DNA from: Thalassobius sp. I31.1
Lineage (GTDB): Bacteria; Pseudomonadota; Alphaproteobacteria; Rhodobacterales; Rhodobacteraceae
Reading direction: 5' to 3'
Length of the DNA: 64,000 bases
Assembly: GCF_003031585.1 (NCBI RefSeq)
Contig: NZ_PWAA01000005.1
Coordinates: 1-64,000 of the forward strand
Shown here: one piece after another, positions 25,236 to 33,972 of the stretch
Layout: each line of letters starts with the position of its first letter
Position numbering within the stretch: the first letter of the stretch is position 1
Made by a program: the position numbers and the translations under genes
The notes under the pieces: model-generated
What the model was told of the DNA's origin: nothing
What the model saw: the letters and a program-made list of their open reading frames with translations, nothing else
Database searches by the model: none

Positions 25236-26017
25236 CCGTTCACTTTATTGGCGCAGGCCCCGGTGCCGCTGACCTTCTGACCCTGAGGGGGCGTGATCTG
25301 TTGACGTCCTGCCAGACTTGCCTTTATGCGGGTTCCCTGATCCCGGAAGAAATCCTCAGCCATTGCCCGGAAGGTGTGGAGCTGATCAACACGGCACCGA
25401 TTGATCTGGATAAGATCATGGATCACATCAAGGAAGCCCACGCCAAAGGCCATGACATTGCCCGCCTGCATTCTGGTGATCTGTCGGTCTGGTCCGCGAT
25501 GGGCGAACAGTTGCGTCGTCTGAAGGCTGAAGGCATCCCGTTTTCTGTGACGCCAGGTGTTCCGTCGTTCACCGCCGCCGCCGCCGCGCTGGGGGCTGAG
25601 CTGACCTTGCCGGAACTGGTGCAATCCGTGGTGCTGACGCGCACATCAGGTCGCGCAACATCCATGCCGGAAACGGAAACGCTTGAAAACTTCGGCCGCA
25701 CGGGGGCCACGCTTTGTATTCACTTGTCGATCCATGTGCTGAATCAGGTCGTGCGTGAACTGACACCGCATTACGGTGCTGATTGCCCGGTCGCAGTGGT
25801 CTGGCGTGCAAGCTGGCCGGATCAGCAGATCATTCAGGGCACCCTGGGCACGATCGAAGCCATGATGCCCGAAGAAATCACGCGCACCGCCCTGATTATG
25901 GTCGGGCGTTCTCTTGGCGCGGATGACTTCACTGAAAGCCGTCTTTATGCTGATGACTATGACCGTCGCTTCCGTCCCCGCGGGGCGGAGCCGCGTTTTC
26001 CTGAGACAAAGGACTGA
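25232..26017 (+). CDS. cobM: Precorrin-4 C11-methyltransferase
   Basis: 261 residues: [30 protein letters not shown] (CobM-specific), [15 protein letters not shown] and [13 protein letters not shown]. It methylates C11 of precorrin-4 to precorrin-5. ATGA overlap with cobE; cobB starts 3 bp downstream. Confidence 0.96.
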   Translation: MTVHFIGAGPGAADLLTLRGRDLLTSCQTCLYAGSLIPEEILSHCPEGVELINTAPIDLDKIMDHIKEAHAKGHDIARLHSGDLSVWSAMGEQLRRLKAEGIPFSVTPGVPSFTAAAAALGAELTLPELVQSVVLTRTSGRATSMPETETLENFGRTGATLCIHLSIHVLNQVVRELTPHYGADCPVAVVWRASWPDQQIIQGTLGTIEAMMPEEITRTALIMVGRSLGADDFTESRLYADDYDRRFRPRGAEPRFPETKD

Positions 26018-26020
26018 ACC

Positions 26021-27331
26021 ATGCTGCCCAAAGGCCTTCTGATCTCTGCCCCTGCGTCGGGCACCGGTAAAACCACGCTGACCCTGGGTCTGCTGTATGC
26101 GCTGCGCCAGCAAGGCGTGAAAGTGCAGCCCTATAAATGCGGGCCTGATTACATCGACCCCGCTTTTCACAGTGCCGCAACGGGCCTGCCCAGCTTCAAC
26201 CTCGACAGCTGGTCCATGCCGGATGCGATGCTGAACCACCATGTGACGCGCGGCGAAGGTGCCGACCTGATGATCGCCGAGGGGTCTATGGGGCTTTACG
26301 ATGGTGTGGCCACGGATGGGGCCGCAGGCAACGGGGCCAGCGCAGATATTGCCGCGCGCAATGGCTGGCCTGTTGTGCTGGTGATCAATGTTTCCGGCCA
26401 GGCGCAATCTGCGGCGGCCACTGCGATGGGCTTTCGTGCCATGCGCCCGGATATGCCCTTTGCCGGGGTGATCCTGAACCAGGTCGCAAGCCCGCGCCAT
26501 GAACGCCTGATCCGGGTTGGCATGGATGCTGTTGGCATCAAAGTGTTCGGCGCGCTGCCGCGCAAAGGCGCAGTGGAATTGCCCGAACGTCACCTTGGTC
26601 TTGTCCAGGCTGAAGAACAGGAAACCCTGCATAAGATCCTTGAAGACCTTGCTGTCTTCATCCGGGAACATATTGACCTTGAGGCCTTGCAGGCTGCCGC
26701 CGGGGAAACAAACCTGCCCGCAGGTGGCACCCATGTGATTAAGCCCCCGGCGCAGCATATCGCGCTTGCACGGGATGAAGCTTTTTCCTTCGTTTACCCC
26801 CACCTTCTGGATGGCTGGCGACAGCAAGGGGCGCAGGTTTCCCTGTTCTCACCCCTGAAAGACGAAGGCCCTGCGATGGATGCGGATATTGCCTGGCTGC
26901 CTGGTGGCTATCCTGAGTTGCACGCCGGAAAACTGGCGGCGGCTTCGAATTTCAAAACACAGATGCGGACCTTCGCAGAGAATAAGCCTGTGCATGGCGA
27001 ATGCGGGGGCTATATGGCGATGGGCGACCAGCTGATTGATAAAGAGGGCACCGCCCACGAAATGCTGGGCTTGCTTGGTCTTGTGACCTCTTATGAGAAA
27101 CGCAAGATGCACCTTGGCTACCGCCGCGCGACCCTGAACCTGCCAACCGGTGCTTTTGACGCCGGACGTGAACTGGCTGGGCATGAATTCCACTATTCCA
27201 CCATTCTGGATCAACCTGACGCACCACTGGCACGGGTTGTGGATGCCACGGGGGCTGAGGTGCCTGAAACCGGCTCCAAACGCGGGCTGGCAACCGGTAC
27301 GTTCTTCCACCTGATTTCGGAGGCTGTGTAA
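26021..27331 (+). CDS. cobB: Hydrogenobyrinic/cobyrinic acid a,c-diamide synthase
   Basis: 436 residues. The N-terminal ATPase domain has P-loop SAPASGTGKTTLT and QPYKCGPDYIDPAFH; the C-terminal glutamine amidotransferase has GECGGYMAMG as nucleophile elbow. It amidates the a and c acetates before cobalt insertion by CobN. It ends in a TAATG overlap with cobA. Confidence 0.95.
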   Translation: MLPKGLLISAPASGTGKTTLTLGLLYALRQQGVKVQPYKCGPDYIDPAFHSAATGLPSFNLDSWSMPDAMLNHHVTRGEGADLMIAEGSMGLYDGVATDGAAGNGASADIAARNGWPVVLVINVSGQAQSAAATAMGFRAMRPDMPFAGVILNQVASPRHERLIRVGMDAVGIKVFGALPRKGAVELPERHLGLVQAEEQETLHKILEDLAVFIREHIDLEALQAAAGETNLPAGGTHVIKPPAQHIALARDEAFSFVYPHLLDGWRQQGAQVSLFSPLKDEGPAMDADIAWLPGGYPELHAGKLAAASNFKTQMRTFAENKPVHGECGGYMAMGDQLIDKEGTAHEMLGLLGLVTSYEKRKMHLGYRRATLNLPTGAFDAGRELAGHEFHYSTILDQPDAPLARVVDATGAEVPETGSKRGLATGTFFHLISEAV

Positions 27332-28053
27332 TGGGATTTGTAAGTTTTGTGTCCTCTGGTCCCGGTGACCCTGAGCTGCTGACACTGAAAGCGGTGAAAC
27401 GTCTGCAGGATGCGGATGTTGTTCTTTATGATGATCTGTCTTCCGGCCCGATCCTGGAACATGTGAACCCGGATGCAGACCTGATTTCGGTCGGGAAACG
27501 TGCAGGCCGGGCCTCGCCGCGCCAGGATCATATCAGCCGCCTTCTGGTGGATTACGCAAAATCCGGCCAGAAAGTTGTTCGCCTGAAATCCGGTGACAGC
27601 GGCATGTTTGGCCGCCTGGAAGAAGAAATCGTGGCCCTGACCGCCGAAGGGTTCGATTATGAAGTCATCCCCGGTGTGACATCGGCCATGGCAGCGGCCG
27701 CAGCGGCGAAAATCCCGCTGACCCGGCGCGAAAAATCCCGTCGCGTGCAATTCGTGACAGGGCATGCCCTGACCGGTGAGTTGCCCGAAGATATCAACCT
27801 GCCAGCGCTTGCAGATCCCGATGCGACCACGGCGATCTTTATGGGTAAGCGCACCTTCCCGGGCCTTGCAGCCAAATTGATGGCGGCGGGGATGCCGGGG
27901 GATACACCGGCGATGCTGGCGGAAAACGTGTCTCATCCGAACCAGAACATTATCCGCTCCACTGTTGCAGAGCTTGCCACAAGCCTGGCTGAGGCCAAAG
28001 TTGATGGCCCCGCAATGATCCTGGTTGGCCCGCTTTACGGGGCAGATCTGTGA
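27331..28053 (+). CDS. cobA: Uroporphyrinogen-III C-methyltransferase (SUMT)
   Basis: 240 residues: VSSGPGDPELLTLKAVKRL, LYDDLSSGPILE, RLKSGDSGMFGR and VIPGVTSAMAAAA. It makes precorrin-2 from uroporphyrinogen III, the entry step to B12 and siroheme. It is stand-alone, without the CysG oxidase/ferrochelatase domain. Its start overlaps the cobB stop (TAATG) and its end overlaps the cobF GTG start. Confidence 0.94.
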   Translation: MGFVSFVSSGPGDPELLTLKAVKRLQDADVVLYDDLSSGPILEHVNPDADLISVGKRAGRASPRQDHISRLLVDYAKSGQKVVRLKSGDSGMFGRLEEEIVALTAEGFDYEVIPGVTSAMAAAAAAKIPLTRREKSRRVQFVTGHALTGELPEDINLPALADPDATTAIFMGKRTFPGLAAKLMAAGMPGDTPAMLAENVSHPNQNIIRSTVAELATSLAEAKVDGPAMILVGPLYGADL

Positions 28054-28796
28054 TTACGCTGCAACTGATCGGCATTGGCACGGGCAACCCGGATCATCTG
28101 ACGCTGCAGGCGGTGAAAGCGTTGAACGCGGCCGATCTGATCCTGATCCCGCATAAGGGCGACGAAAAGGCAGATCTGGCGCAACTGCGTCAGGATATCT
28201 GTGCTGATGTCCTGACCCGTGTTGTTGAGATTGCGGAATTCACCCTGCCTGTCCGTGACCCAGTGATCACTGACTACATTGATCGCGTGAATCACTGGCA
28301 TGATGCGATCGCGGATTGCTGGATGACTGAAATCAATACCCGCCCCGGCGTGCAGAATGTGGCGCTTTTGGTCTGGGGGGATCCGTCGCTTTATGACAGC
28401 ACCCTGCGCATTGCAGAACGTGTGTCAAAACGCGTCGATCTGCAACTGAACGTCGTGCCGGGGATTACCTCGATGCAGGGGCTGACAGCTGCGCATCAGA
28501 TTCCGCTGAACGCGCTGGGCGGTGCGTTTCAGGTGACAACCGGACGGCAATTGCGCGATCACGGCTGGCCTGCGGATGCGGATCGTCTGGTGATCATGCT
28601 GGACGGGCATTGCGCTTTTCAGACGCTGGAACCTGAAGGCATTCACATCTGGTGGGGCGGCTTTGTTGGTATGCCCAATGAAATCACGATTTCCGGTCCA
28701 CTGACCGAAGTTGCACAGAAGATCATCGAAACACGGCAACGCGCCAAAGAAGACCACGGCTGGATCATGGATATTTATATCCTTGAGCGTGGATGA
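28050..28796 (+). CDS. cobF: Precorrin-6A synthase (deacetylating)
   Basis: 248 residues: LIGIGTGNPDHLTLQAVKAL, LLVWGDPSLYDST and VVPGITSMQGL. It methylates C1 and removes the acetyl group extruded at C20. It uses a GTG start inside a GTGA overlap with the cobA stop. CobF, like CobG, belongs to the aerobic pathway. Confidence 0.94.
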   Translation: MITLQLIGIGTGNPDHLTLQAVKALNAADLILIPHKGDEKADLAQLRQDICADVLTRVVEIAEFTLPVRDPVITDYIDRVNHWHDAIADCWMTEINTRPGVQNVALLVWGDPSLYDSTLRIAERVSKRVDLQLNVVPGITSMQGLTAAHQIPLNALGGAFQVTTGRQLRDHGWPADADRLVIMLDGHCAFQTLEPEGIHIWWGGFVGMPNEITISGPLTEVAQKIIETRQRAKEDHGWIMDIYILERG

Positions 28797-28807
28797 GGGA
28801 GAGAAAC

Positions 28808-29821
28808 ATGCTGGAAGTATCTGCAGAATTCGCCACTGAAATTCAGACTGCAATTGATATGAAAACCAAACCGCCGGGATCCCTTGGCCGGATTGAGGAA
28901 CTGGCGGCACAGATCGCTGCCCTGAAAGGCAGCGTGAAGCCGCAGCTTGAGACATGCCATCACGTGATTTTCGCAGCCGACCACGGCATCGCGAATGAAG
29001 GCGTGTCTGCCTTCCCACAGGCTGTGACGCAACAGATGGTCCTGAACTTTCTGAACAATGGCGCGGCGGCAAATGTGTTTGCCAACCGTCTGGATGTGCC
29101 GGTGACTGTGGTGGATGCGGGCGTTGCCGGTGACCCGATTGAGGCACCGGGACTTGTGTCAAAACGTATGGGCGCAGGCACTGACAGCTATCTGTCAGGC
29201 TCGGCGATGTCGGCTGAAACATTGGCGACGACGCTTGCGACCGGGGCAGAGATTGCGGCCGCTTCTGACGCTGACGCCATGAGCTTTGGTGAAATGGGTA
29301 TTGGCAACACCGCCACCGCAACCATGCTGATCCACAAGCTGACCGGCGTTGATCTGGCGACCCTGACGGGGCGTGGCACCGGGCTTGATGATGATGGTGT
29401 TGCGCGCAAACTGGCGATCCTTGAAAAGGCCGCTGCGCGTACCTCTGATCTGTCTGTCGATGAAATCCTTGCCGAATACGGTGGGTTCGAAATTCTGATG
29501 ATGGCGGGCGCGATGATCAAAGCCGCAGAAATGCGTAAGGTGGTTCTGGTGGATGGGTTCATCGCAACCTCTGCCGCGTTGGTCGCTTTGACCAAAGCAC
29601 CACATATCCGTCCGGCGATGATCTTTGCGCATCTTTCTGAAGAAGCGGGCCATATCGCCGTGCTGAACCATCTGGATGCCAAACCTGTGCTGAACCTTGG
29701 CCTGCGCCTGGGCGAGGGCACCGGGGCGCTTCTGGTCTGGCCTCTGGTACGTGCAGCTGCGGATATGCTGAACAATATGGCGACCTTTGCGGATGCCGGT
29801 ATCAGCGGAAAAGACGACTGA
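28808..29821 (+). CDS. cobT: Nicotinate-nucleotide--dimethylbenzimidazole phosphoribosyltransferase
   Basis: 337 residues: KPPGSLGRIEELA, ADHGIANEGVSAFP, and the catalytic Glu303 in GEGTGALL. It activates the lower-ligand base as alpha-ribazole phosphate. The Pseudomonas name is CobU; it must not be confused with the chelatase subunit also called CobT. The start at 28808 has GGGAG 6 nt upstream; the frame extends 15 nt further without one. Presence of this gene implies the organism finishes a benzimidazole cobamide. Confidence 0.95.
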   Translation: MLEVSAEFATEIQTAIDMKTKPPGSLGRIEELAAQIAALKGSVKPQLETCHHVIFAADHGIANEGVSAFPQAVTQQMVLNFLNNGAAANVFANRLDVPVTVVDAGVAGDPIEAPGLVSKRMGAGTDSYLSGSAMSAETLATTLATGAEIAAASDADAMSFGEMGIGNTATATMLIHKLTGVDLATLTGRGTGLDDDGVARKLAILEKAAARTSDLSVDEILAEYGGFEILMMAGAMIKAAEMRKVVLVDGFIATSAALVALTKAPHIRPAMIFAHLSEEAGHIAVLNHLDAKPVLNLGLRLGEGTGALLVWPLVRAAADMLNNMATFADAGISGKDD

Positions 29822-29822
29822 T

Positions 29823-30581
29823 ATGACCCTGCGGGAAGAGATCGAAACCCTGCGCCTTGCGGTGCAGTTCATGACGCGTCTGCCTGTGCCAGAAGGTGCG
29901 CTCTATGATCCTTCCCGCATGGCCCGTTCCATTCGCTACTATCCTCTGACCGGCCTGCTGGTTGGCGGCGCGGCGGCGCTGGTTCTTCTGATAGCATCCT
30001 GTCTGTGGTCTATGCCGGTTGCTATTGTGCTGGCGATGCTGACCGCGACCCTGATGACCGGTGCGCTGCATGAAGACGGGTTTGCCGATATGGTGGATGG
30101 GTTCTGGGGTGGCCACACGGTGGAACGCCGCCTTGGAATCATGCGCGACAGCCGCCTTGGCAGTTATGGGGCGTTGGGGCTGATTTTTCTGGTGCTGTTG
30201 AACCTCGCTGCATTGATGTCTTTCACACCTGGTCAGGCAGCCGTCGCTTTGCTGACGGCACATATGCTGTCGCGTCTGTCTGTGGTTGTGGTGATGGATC
30301 GTGGCAATTACGTGCGTCGTACAGGGGCGGGACAGGATGTTCAGAAAGGCCCGGGCCGTGAAGGCTGGCTGGTGATTGCCTGGACGCTTGTTCCTGGCCT
30401 GATCGCATCATTTATGTGTTTTGGTCTTCTGCTGACGGTCCTGTCGATGGCCCTTGCCGTTGTGGCCAGCATTGCCTTTCTGAAGTTCTCAGAACGCAAG
30501 ATCGGCGGCTACACCGGCGATGTATTGGGGGCAGTACAGCAACTGACCTGCCTGATTGTGATCCTGACACTGGCCCTGTAA
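29823..30581 (+). CDS. cobS: Adenosylcobinamide-GDP ribazoletransferase (cobalamin synthase)
   Basis: 252 residues, polytopic membrane protein: FMTRLPVPEG, TGALHEDGFADMVDGFWGG, MRDSRLGSYG and a C-terminal KIGGYTGDVLGA. It joins alpha-ribazole to GDP-cobinamide in the inner membrane. The Pseudomonas name is CobV. It starts 1 bp after the cobT stop. It is the last cob gene here; an imperfect hairpin at 30587-30621 follows but has no T-run. Confidence 0.94.
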   Translation: MTLREEIETLRLAVQFMTRLPVPEGALYDPSRMARSIRYYPLTGLLVGGAAALVLLIASCLWSMPVAIVLAMLTATLMTGALHEDGFADMVDGFWGGHTVERRLGIMRDSRLGSYGALGLIFLVLLNLAALMSFTPGQAAVALLTAHMLSRLSVVVVMDRGNYVRRTGAGQDVQKGPGREGWLVIAWTLVPGLIASFMCFGLLLTVLSMALAVVASIAFLKFSERKIGGYTGDVLGAVQQLTCLIVILTLAL

Positions 30582-30661
30582 CGCATCTGTCAGCCCACAG
30601 CACTTGCATTGCGTGGGACAGGGCTTAGAACTGGGGGCCAGACATCATTCAGGGACCTGCC

Positions 30662-31429
30662 ATGCTCGCCGTTCTTTCCCCCGCCAAAAGCCTTGATTTC
30701 AATCCCGCGCCCGAAGGCACCGCCTACAGCATGCCTGACTTTCAGGCAGACGCAAACCGCCTTGTGCAGATCGCAAAGAAGCTGACAGTAGAGGATTTGC
30801 GTAAGCTGATGAAGATCAGCGAAGATCTGGCACAGCTGAATGTGAACCGCTTCAAAACCTTCGCGAAAGCTTCCACGGAAGAGAACGCCAAACAGGCAGC
30901 TCTGGCTTTTACGGGCGATACATATCAAGGCTTTCAGGCCTGGGATCTGGATGCGGATCAACTGGCCTATGCCCAGGACCATGTGCGCATTATGTCTGGC
31001 CTGTATGGCGTGTTGCGCCCGCTGGATCTGATGCAGCCTTACCGCCTTGAGATGGGCAGCCGGCTTGAAAACAAAGAAGGCAAAAATCTTTACGCCTATT
31101 GGGGCACCCGCCTTGGTAAGGCCTTGGATCAGGCGTCTGGCGGGGATGCGGTGATCAACCTGGCGTCCAATGAATATTTCAAAGCCGCCAGCGCCAAAAC
31201 CATGAAGTCCCGTGTTATCACGCCGGAATTTAAAGAAGAAAAAGGCAATGAGCTGAAAATGGTCGGCTTCTACGCCAAACGCGCCCGCGGGGCGATGGCG
31301 CGTTACATGGTCGAAAACCGGGTGGACCAGGAAGAAGGCCTGAAGGATTTCAACACCGATGGGTATGGCTTCCGGGCGGATCTGTCTTCAGATGACAAAT
31401 GGGTCTTTTCCCGCAAGCAGGCGGCCTGA
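30662..31429 (+). CDS. yaaA: Peroxide-stress protein YaaA (DUF328/UPF0246)
   Basis: 255 residues, the standard length, with the family start MLAVLSPAKSLDF, then GDTYQGF, VRIMSGLYGVLRPLDL and VINLASNEYFKA. In E. coli the protein limits free iron and DNA damage during H2O2 stress and binds DNA; the exact biochemistry is unsettled. It is a single gene, ended by the perfect bidirectional terminator at 31435-31462. Confidence 0.95.
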   Translation: MLAVLSPAKSLDFNPAPEGTAYSMPDFQADANRLVQIAKKLTVEDLRKLMKISEDLAQLNVNRFKTFAKASTEENAKQAALAFTGDTYQGFQAWDLDADQLAYAQDHVRIMSGLYGVLRPLDLMQPYRLEMGSRLENKEGKNLYAYWGTRLGKALDQASGGDAVINLASNEYFKAASAKTMKSRVITPEFKEEKGNELKMVGFYAKRARGAMARYMVENRVDQEEGLKDFNTDGYGFRADLSSDDKWVFSRKQAA

Positions 31430-31434
31430 TCGGA

Positions 31435-31462
31435 AAGGGCCGGAGAATTCCCCGGCCCTTTT
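31435..31462. terminator. Bidirectional intrinsic terminator between yaaA and the TerB-domain gene
   Basis: AAGGGCCGG (31435-31443) and CCGGCCCTT (31452-31460) form a perfect 9-bp stem. TTTT follows on the plus strand and TTT on the minus strand. It sits exactly between two convergent genes. Confidence 0.85.
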
Positions 31463-31465
31463 GCT

Positions 31466-32329
31466 TTATACCGCTTCTTCTGTGTCGGGCGTGTCGCCAT
31501 TCGCTTCTGAAATGATATCGTCCAACGTCTCCGGGCTCAGGCCCAGATCGTTCATCAGAAGCCCGATGAATTTCTGCTCATCCGCGCCGAATTCACCGGC
31601 AGACATTGCGACGAGATAAACCGCTTTCAGAACCACCCGGCGCTGATCTGTGGACAGACCAGCCCCAAAGCGCACGAAATTGCCATCCGCCAGATTTGGT
31701 TCCGCCAGATCGACAATTTTTCTGACCAGGCTGTCGTCAAGATCATCCCCGGTCAGATCCCGTGCAATTTCAGCAATGGTCGTGACTTCGCTATCATCCA
31801 CCTGACCATCCGCGCGCGCCATATGGGCCATGGCGTCGATCACCATTTTGGTTGCGTGTGGAATATCGCCCATGGCTTCCATCCGGGCTTTCTGACGGCG
31901 GGAGGTCATGACGCCACCATAGATCGCAAAGAGGATGATAATCCCGATGACGATGCTGCCTGCAAAACCTGTCAGGATTTCTGTAAAGCTGAGTTTTGGC
32001 TGCACAGGCAGATCTGCACTGATCTGACCATCGTTCTGCGCCTGGATGAATTCGCCGGAACTGATGCCGTAGTAATAGTCACCGTTGCAGCCCTGATCAG
32101 ACAGCGCATATTCGTTCACATGGCGAAAGAAACCGGTCCAGAACAGATGATATTTTGTTGAATACCGGCAAAGTGCCATAGTGCTGCCATTGCCGGAAGG
32201 GATACGGGTTTGTTCAACAAAATGCAGTTTGTCCTGGCTGCCATAAAGGATCAGGCCACGGGCTTCTGCGTTGGTTGTGGGGAAAAACTGCAGCAATGCA
32301 GCAAGGGGAATTGCGAGAATAAGACGCAT
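31466..32329 (-). CDS. Membrane-anchored protein with C-terminal TerB (tellurite-resistance-like) domain
   Basis: 287 residues: an N-terminal signal sequence (cleavage near NAEA-RG), a periplasmic region of about 90 residues containing two cysteines (CRYS and GCNGDYYYG), one transmembrane helix at about 117-138 (AGSIVIGIIILFAIYGG), then a basic stop and a cytoplasmic all-helical TerB domain (about 150-275) with the acidic helix pairs of that fold (MAHMARADGQVDDSEV; SAGEFGADEQKFI). TerB-like domains bind divalent metals or scaffold membrane stress complexes; the role of this one is unknown. The ribosome-binding site is weak. A 14-bp palindrome lies 29 bp upstream. Confidence 0.75.
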   Translation of the reverse strand: MRLILAIPLAALLQFFPTTNAEARGLILYGSQDKLHFVEQTRIPSGNGSTMALCRYSTKYHLFWTGFFRHVNEYALSDQGCNGDYYYGISSGEFIQAQNDGQISADLPVQPKLSFTEILTGFAGSIVIGIIILFAIYGGVMTSRRQKARMEAMGDIPHATKMVIDAMAHMARADGQVDDSEVTTIAEIARDLTGDDLDDSLVRKIVDLAEPNLADGNFVRFGAGLSTDQRRVVLKAVYLVAMSAGEFGADEQKFIGLLMNDLGLSPETLDDIISEANGDTPDTEEAV

Positions 32330-32357
32330 ATCGATAACCTGTAACTGTGTAACAAAA

Positions 32358-32371
32358 CCGGGGTACCCCGG
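32358..32371. promoter_or_regulatory. 14-bp perfect palindrome upstream of the TerB-domain gene
   Basis: CCGGGGTACCCCGG reads the same on both strands and stands 29-42 bp before the TerB gene start. It could be an operator or part of the downstream structure of the lpd transcript; no regulator is identified. Confidence 0.4.
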
Positions 32372-32390
32372 ACAGGTCTTCGTTAGTGTA

Positions 32391-32430
32391 GAAATGAAAT
32401 CGGGGGAAGGTCAGGAAGTCCTTCCCCCGA
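32391..32430 (-). terminator. Intrinsic terminator of the suc-lpd operon
   Basis: Perfect 11-bp stem TCGGGGGAAGG / CCTTCCCCCGA (32400-32410 and 32420-32430) with a 9-nt loop. On the minus strand it is followed by TTTCATTTC. It starts 7 bp past the lpd stop. Confidence 0.8.
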
Positions 32431-32436
32431 AGTGTT

Positions 32437-33825
32437 TTATGCGTGGATTGCACCATCGCCACAGGCCAGGGCCGCTTCGCGTACAGCTTCTGAACAGGTT
32501 GGATGCGCGTGGCAGGTCAGGGCGATGTCTTCGGCAGATGCACCGAATTCCATCGCAACGCAGATCTCGTGGATCATCTCGCCAGCTTGTGGACCAAGGA
32601 TATGACCGCCAAGGATGCGGTCTGTTTCCGCGTCGACCAGCAGTTTCACGAAACCGTCGCCTGCGAACATGGCTTTCGCACGACCGTTGCCCATGAAGGA
32701 AAACTTGCCAACCTTATAGGCGCGGCCTTCTTCTTTCAGCTGCTCTTCGGTCTTACCAACGGTTGCAACCTCAGGTGCTGTGTAAACCACGCCTGGGATA
32801 ACCCCATAATTTACGTGGCCTTTTTTGCCTGCGATGACTTCGGCGACTGCCATGCCTTCGTCTTCAGCTTTGTGGGCCAGCATCGGACCCTCAATCGCGT
32901 CACCAATGGCGTAGACGCCCGGAACATTGGTCGCCCAGTGATCGTTTGTGGCAACCTGACCGCGTGGGGTCAGAGCAACCCCAAGCGCATCCAGGCCAAG
33001 GCCATCAGTGAAAGGTTTGCGGCCGGTTGCGACCAAAACGACGTCGGCTTCGACCATGTCTTCCTTGTCATTTTTCTTCAGTTTGTAATGGACTTTTGCT
33101 TTGGTTTTGTTGGTCTCAACGGATTGAACCGCAGCGCCCATTACGAACTTAAGCCCTTGTTTTTTCAGGGTGCGTGCGAAGGTTTTGGAGACATCCAGAT
33201 CCATGCCAGGGCAGACGTTATCCATGAATTCCACAACGGTCACTTCAGTGCCGAGACGGGCGTAAACAGAGCCCATTTCAAGGCCGATGACACCAGCGCC
33301 GATGACAACCATTTTCTTTGGGATCTTGCCAAGTTCCAGCGCGCCGGTGGAGGTCACGACGATCTTTTCGTCGATCTCGATACCGGGCAGAGAGGCAGCC
33401 TCAGAACCCGTTGCGATGACGATATTCTTCGCCTCATGCACTTCATCGCCGACTTTGACTTTGCCGGCCTCAGGGATAGAACCCCAGCCTTGCAGCCAGT
33501 CTACCTTGTTCTTTTTGAACAGGAATTCGATGCCTTTGGTATTCTGGCCGATGACGTCATCTTTGTAAGACAGCATCTGTTTCCAGTCGATGGATGGGGA
33601 TTTGCCCATCAGGCCCATCTTGGTGAAGTTATGGGTGGCTTCGTGGTAAGAATGGGAGGCATGCAGCAGCGCCTTGGACGGGATACAACCCACGTTCAGA
33701 CAGGTGCCGCCAAGGGTTTCGCGGCCTTCCACACAAGCGGTCTTCAGACCCAGTTGGGCGCAGCGGATTGCGGAAACATAGCCGCCAGGGCCGCCGCCGA
33801 TAATGATTACGTCATATGATGCCAT
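32437..33825 (-). CDS. lpd: Dihydrolipoyl dehydrogenase (E3)
   Basis: 462 residues, FAD flavoprotein disulfide reductase. FAD motif [11 protein letters not shown], redox-active Cys42 and Cys47 (TCLNVGC), NAD-binding [11 protein letters not shown], and the C-terminal His-Glu active-site motif HAHPTCSE. It reoxidises dihydrolipoamide of the 2-oxoglutarate dehydrogenase complex, and possibly of others. GGAG stands about 7 nt before the ATG at 33825. It is the last gene of the suc operon but is separated from the gene before it by 147 bp containing repeats, so it may also have its own promoter. Confidence 0.96.
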   Translation of the reverse strand: MASYDVIIIGGGPGGYVSAIRCAQLGLKTACVEGRETLGGTCLNVGCIPSKALLHASHSYHEATHNFTKMGLMGKSPSIDWKQMLSYKDDVIGQNTKGIEFLFKKNKVDWLQGWGSIPEAGKVKVGDEVHEAKNIVIATGSEAASLPGIEIDEKIVVTSTGALELGKIPKKMVVIGAGVIGLEMGSVYARLGTEVTVVEFMDNVCPGMDLDVSKTFARTLKKQGLKFVMGAAVQSVETNKTKAKVHYKLKKNDKEDMVEADVVLVATGRKPFTDGLGLDALGVALTPRGQVATNDHWATNVPGVYAIGDAIEGPMLAHKAEDEGMAVAEVIAGKKGHVNYGVIPGVVYTAPEVATVGKTEEQLKEEGRAYKVGKFSFMGNGRAKAMFAGDGFVKLLVDAETDRILGGHILGPQAGEMIHEICVAMEFGASAEDIALTCHAHPTCSEAVREAALACGDGAIHA

Positions 33826-33853
33826 TGGTACTCTCCTGAGGGCGGAAATGGGG

Positions 33854-33897
33854 ATGCACAAAGTATGCACAAGTTATGCATATACTATGCATATGGT
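33854..33897. repeat. Four direct repeats of 11 bp upstream of lpd
   Basis: ATGCA recurs at 33854, 33865, 33876 and 33887, exactly 11 bp apart, within imperfect 11-bp units (ATGCACAAAGT, ATGCACAAGTT, ATGCATATACT, ATGCATATGGT). The spacing is one helical turn, so a protein could contact all four on one face. It lies 29-72 bp before the lpd start codon. Confidence 0.75.
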
Positions 33898-33905
33898 GGG
33901 TGTAT

Positions 33906-33949
33906 GGGGGGAAGGGGGCGCTGCCCCCGTCGCCTGCGGCGACTCCCCC
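33906..33949. repeat. GC-rich palindromic intergenic element (three-way-junction shape)
   Basis: Two perfect hairpins in a row, GGGGGC-GCT-GCCCCC (33914-33928) and GTCGCC-TGC-GGCGAC (33929-33943), are enclosed by an outer stem GGGGGA/TCCCCC (33907-33912 with 33944-33949), followed by AGGATATTTAT. From memory, very similar elements are scattered through intergenic regions of Rhodobacterales genomes. Lying just past the MAPEG gene stop, it probably also ends or stabilises that transcript. Confidence 0.6.
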
Positions 33950-33972
33950 AGGATATTTATGCTGAAAAGAAA

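Noticed and set aside
30587-30621. Terminator between cobS and yaaA
   Set aside because: The stem has a 3-nt bulge and no T-run; kept only as a remark.
32503-33819. A 438-codon open frame opposite lpd, and a 393-codon one at 25646-26827 opposite cobM/cobB
   Set aside because: Both are mirror frames of clear enzymes with conserved active sites.
33854-33897. Plasmid iterons or a replication origin
   Set aside because: No rep gene or DnaA-box cluster is near, and the repeats stand in the promoter position of lpd.
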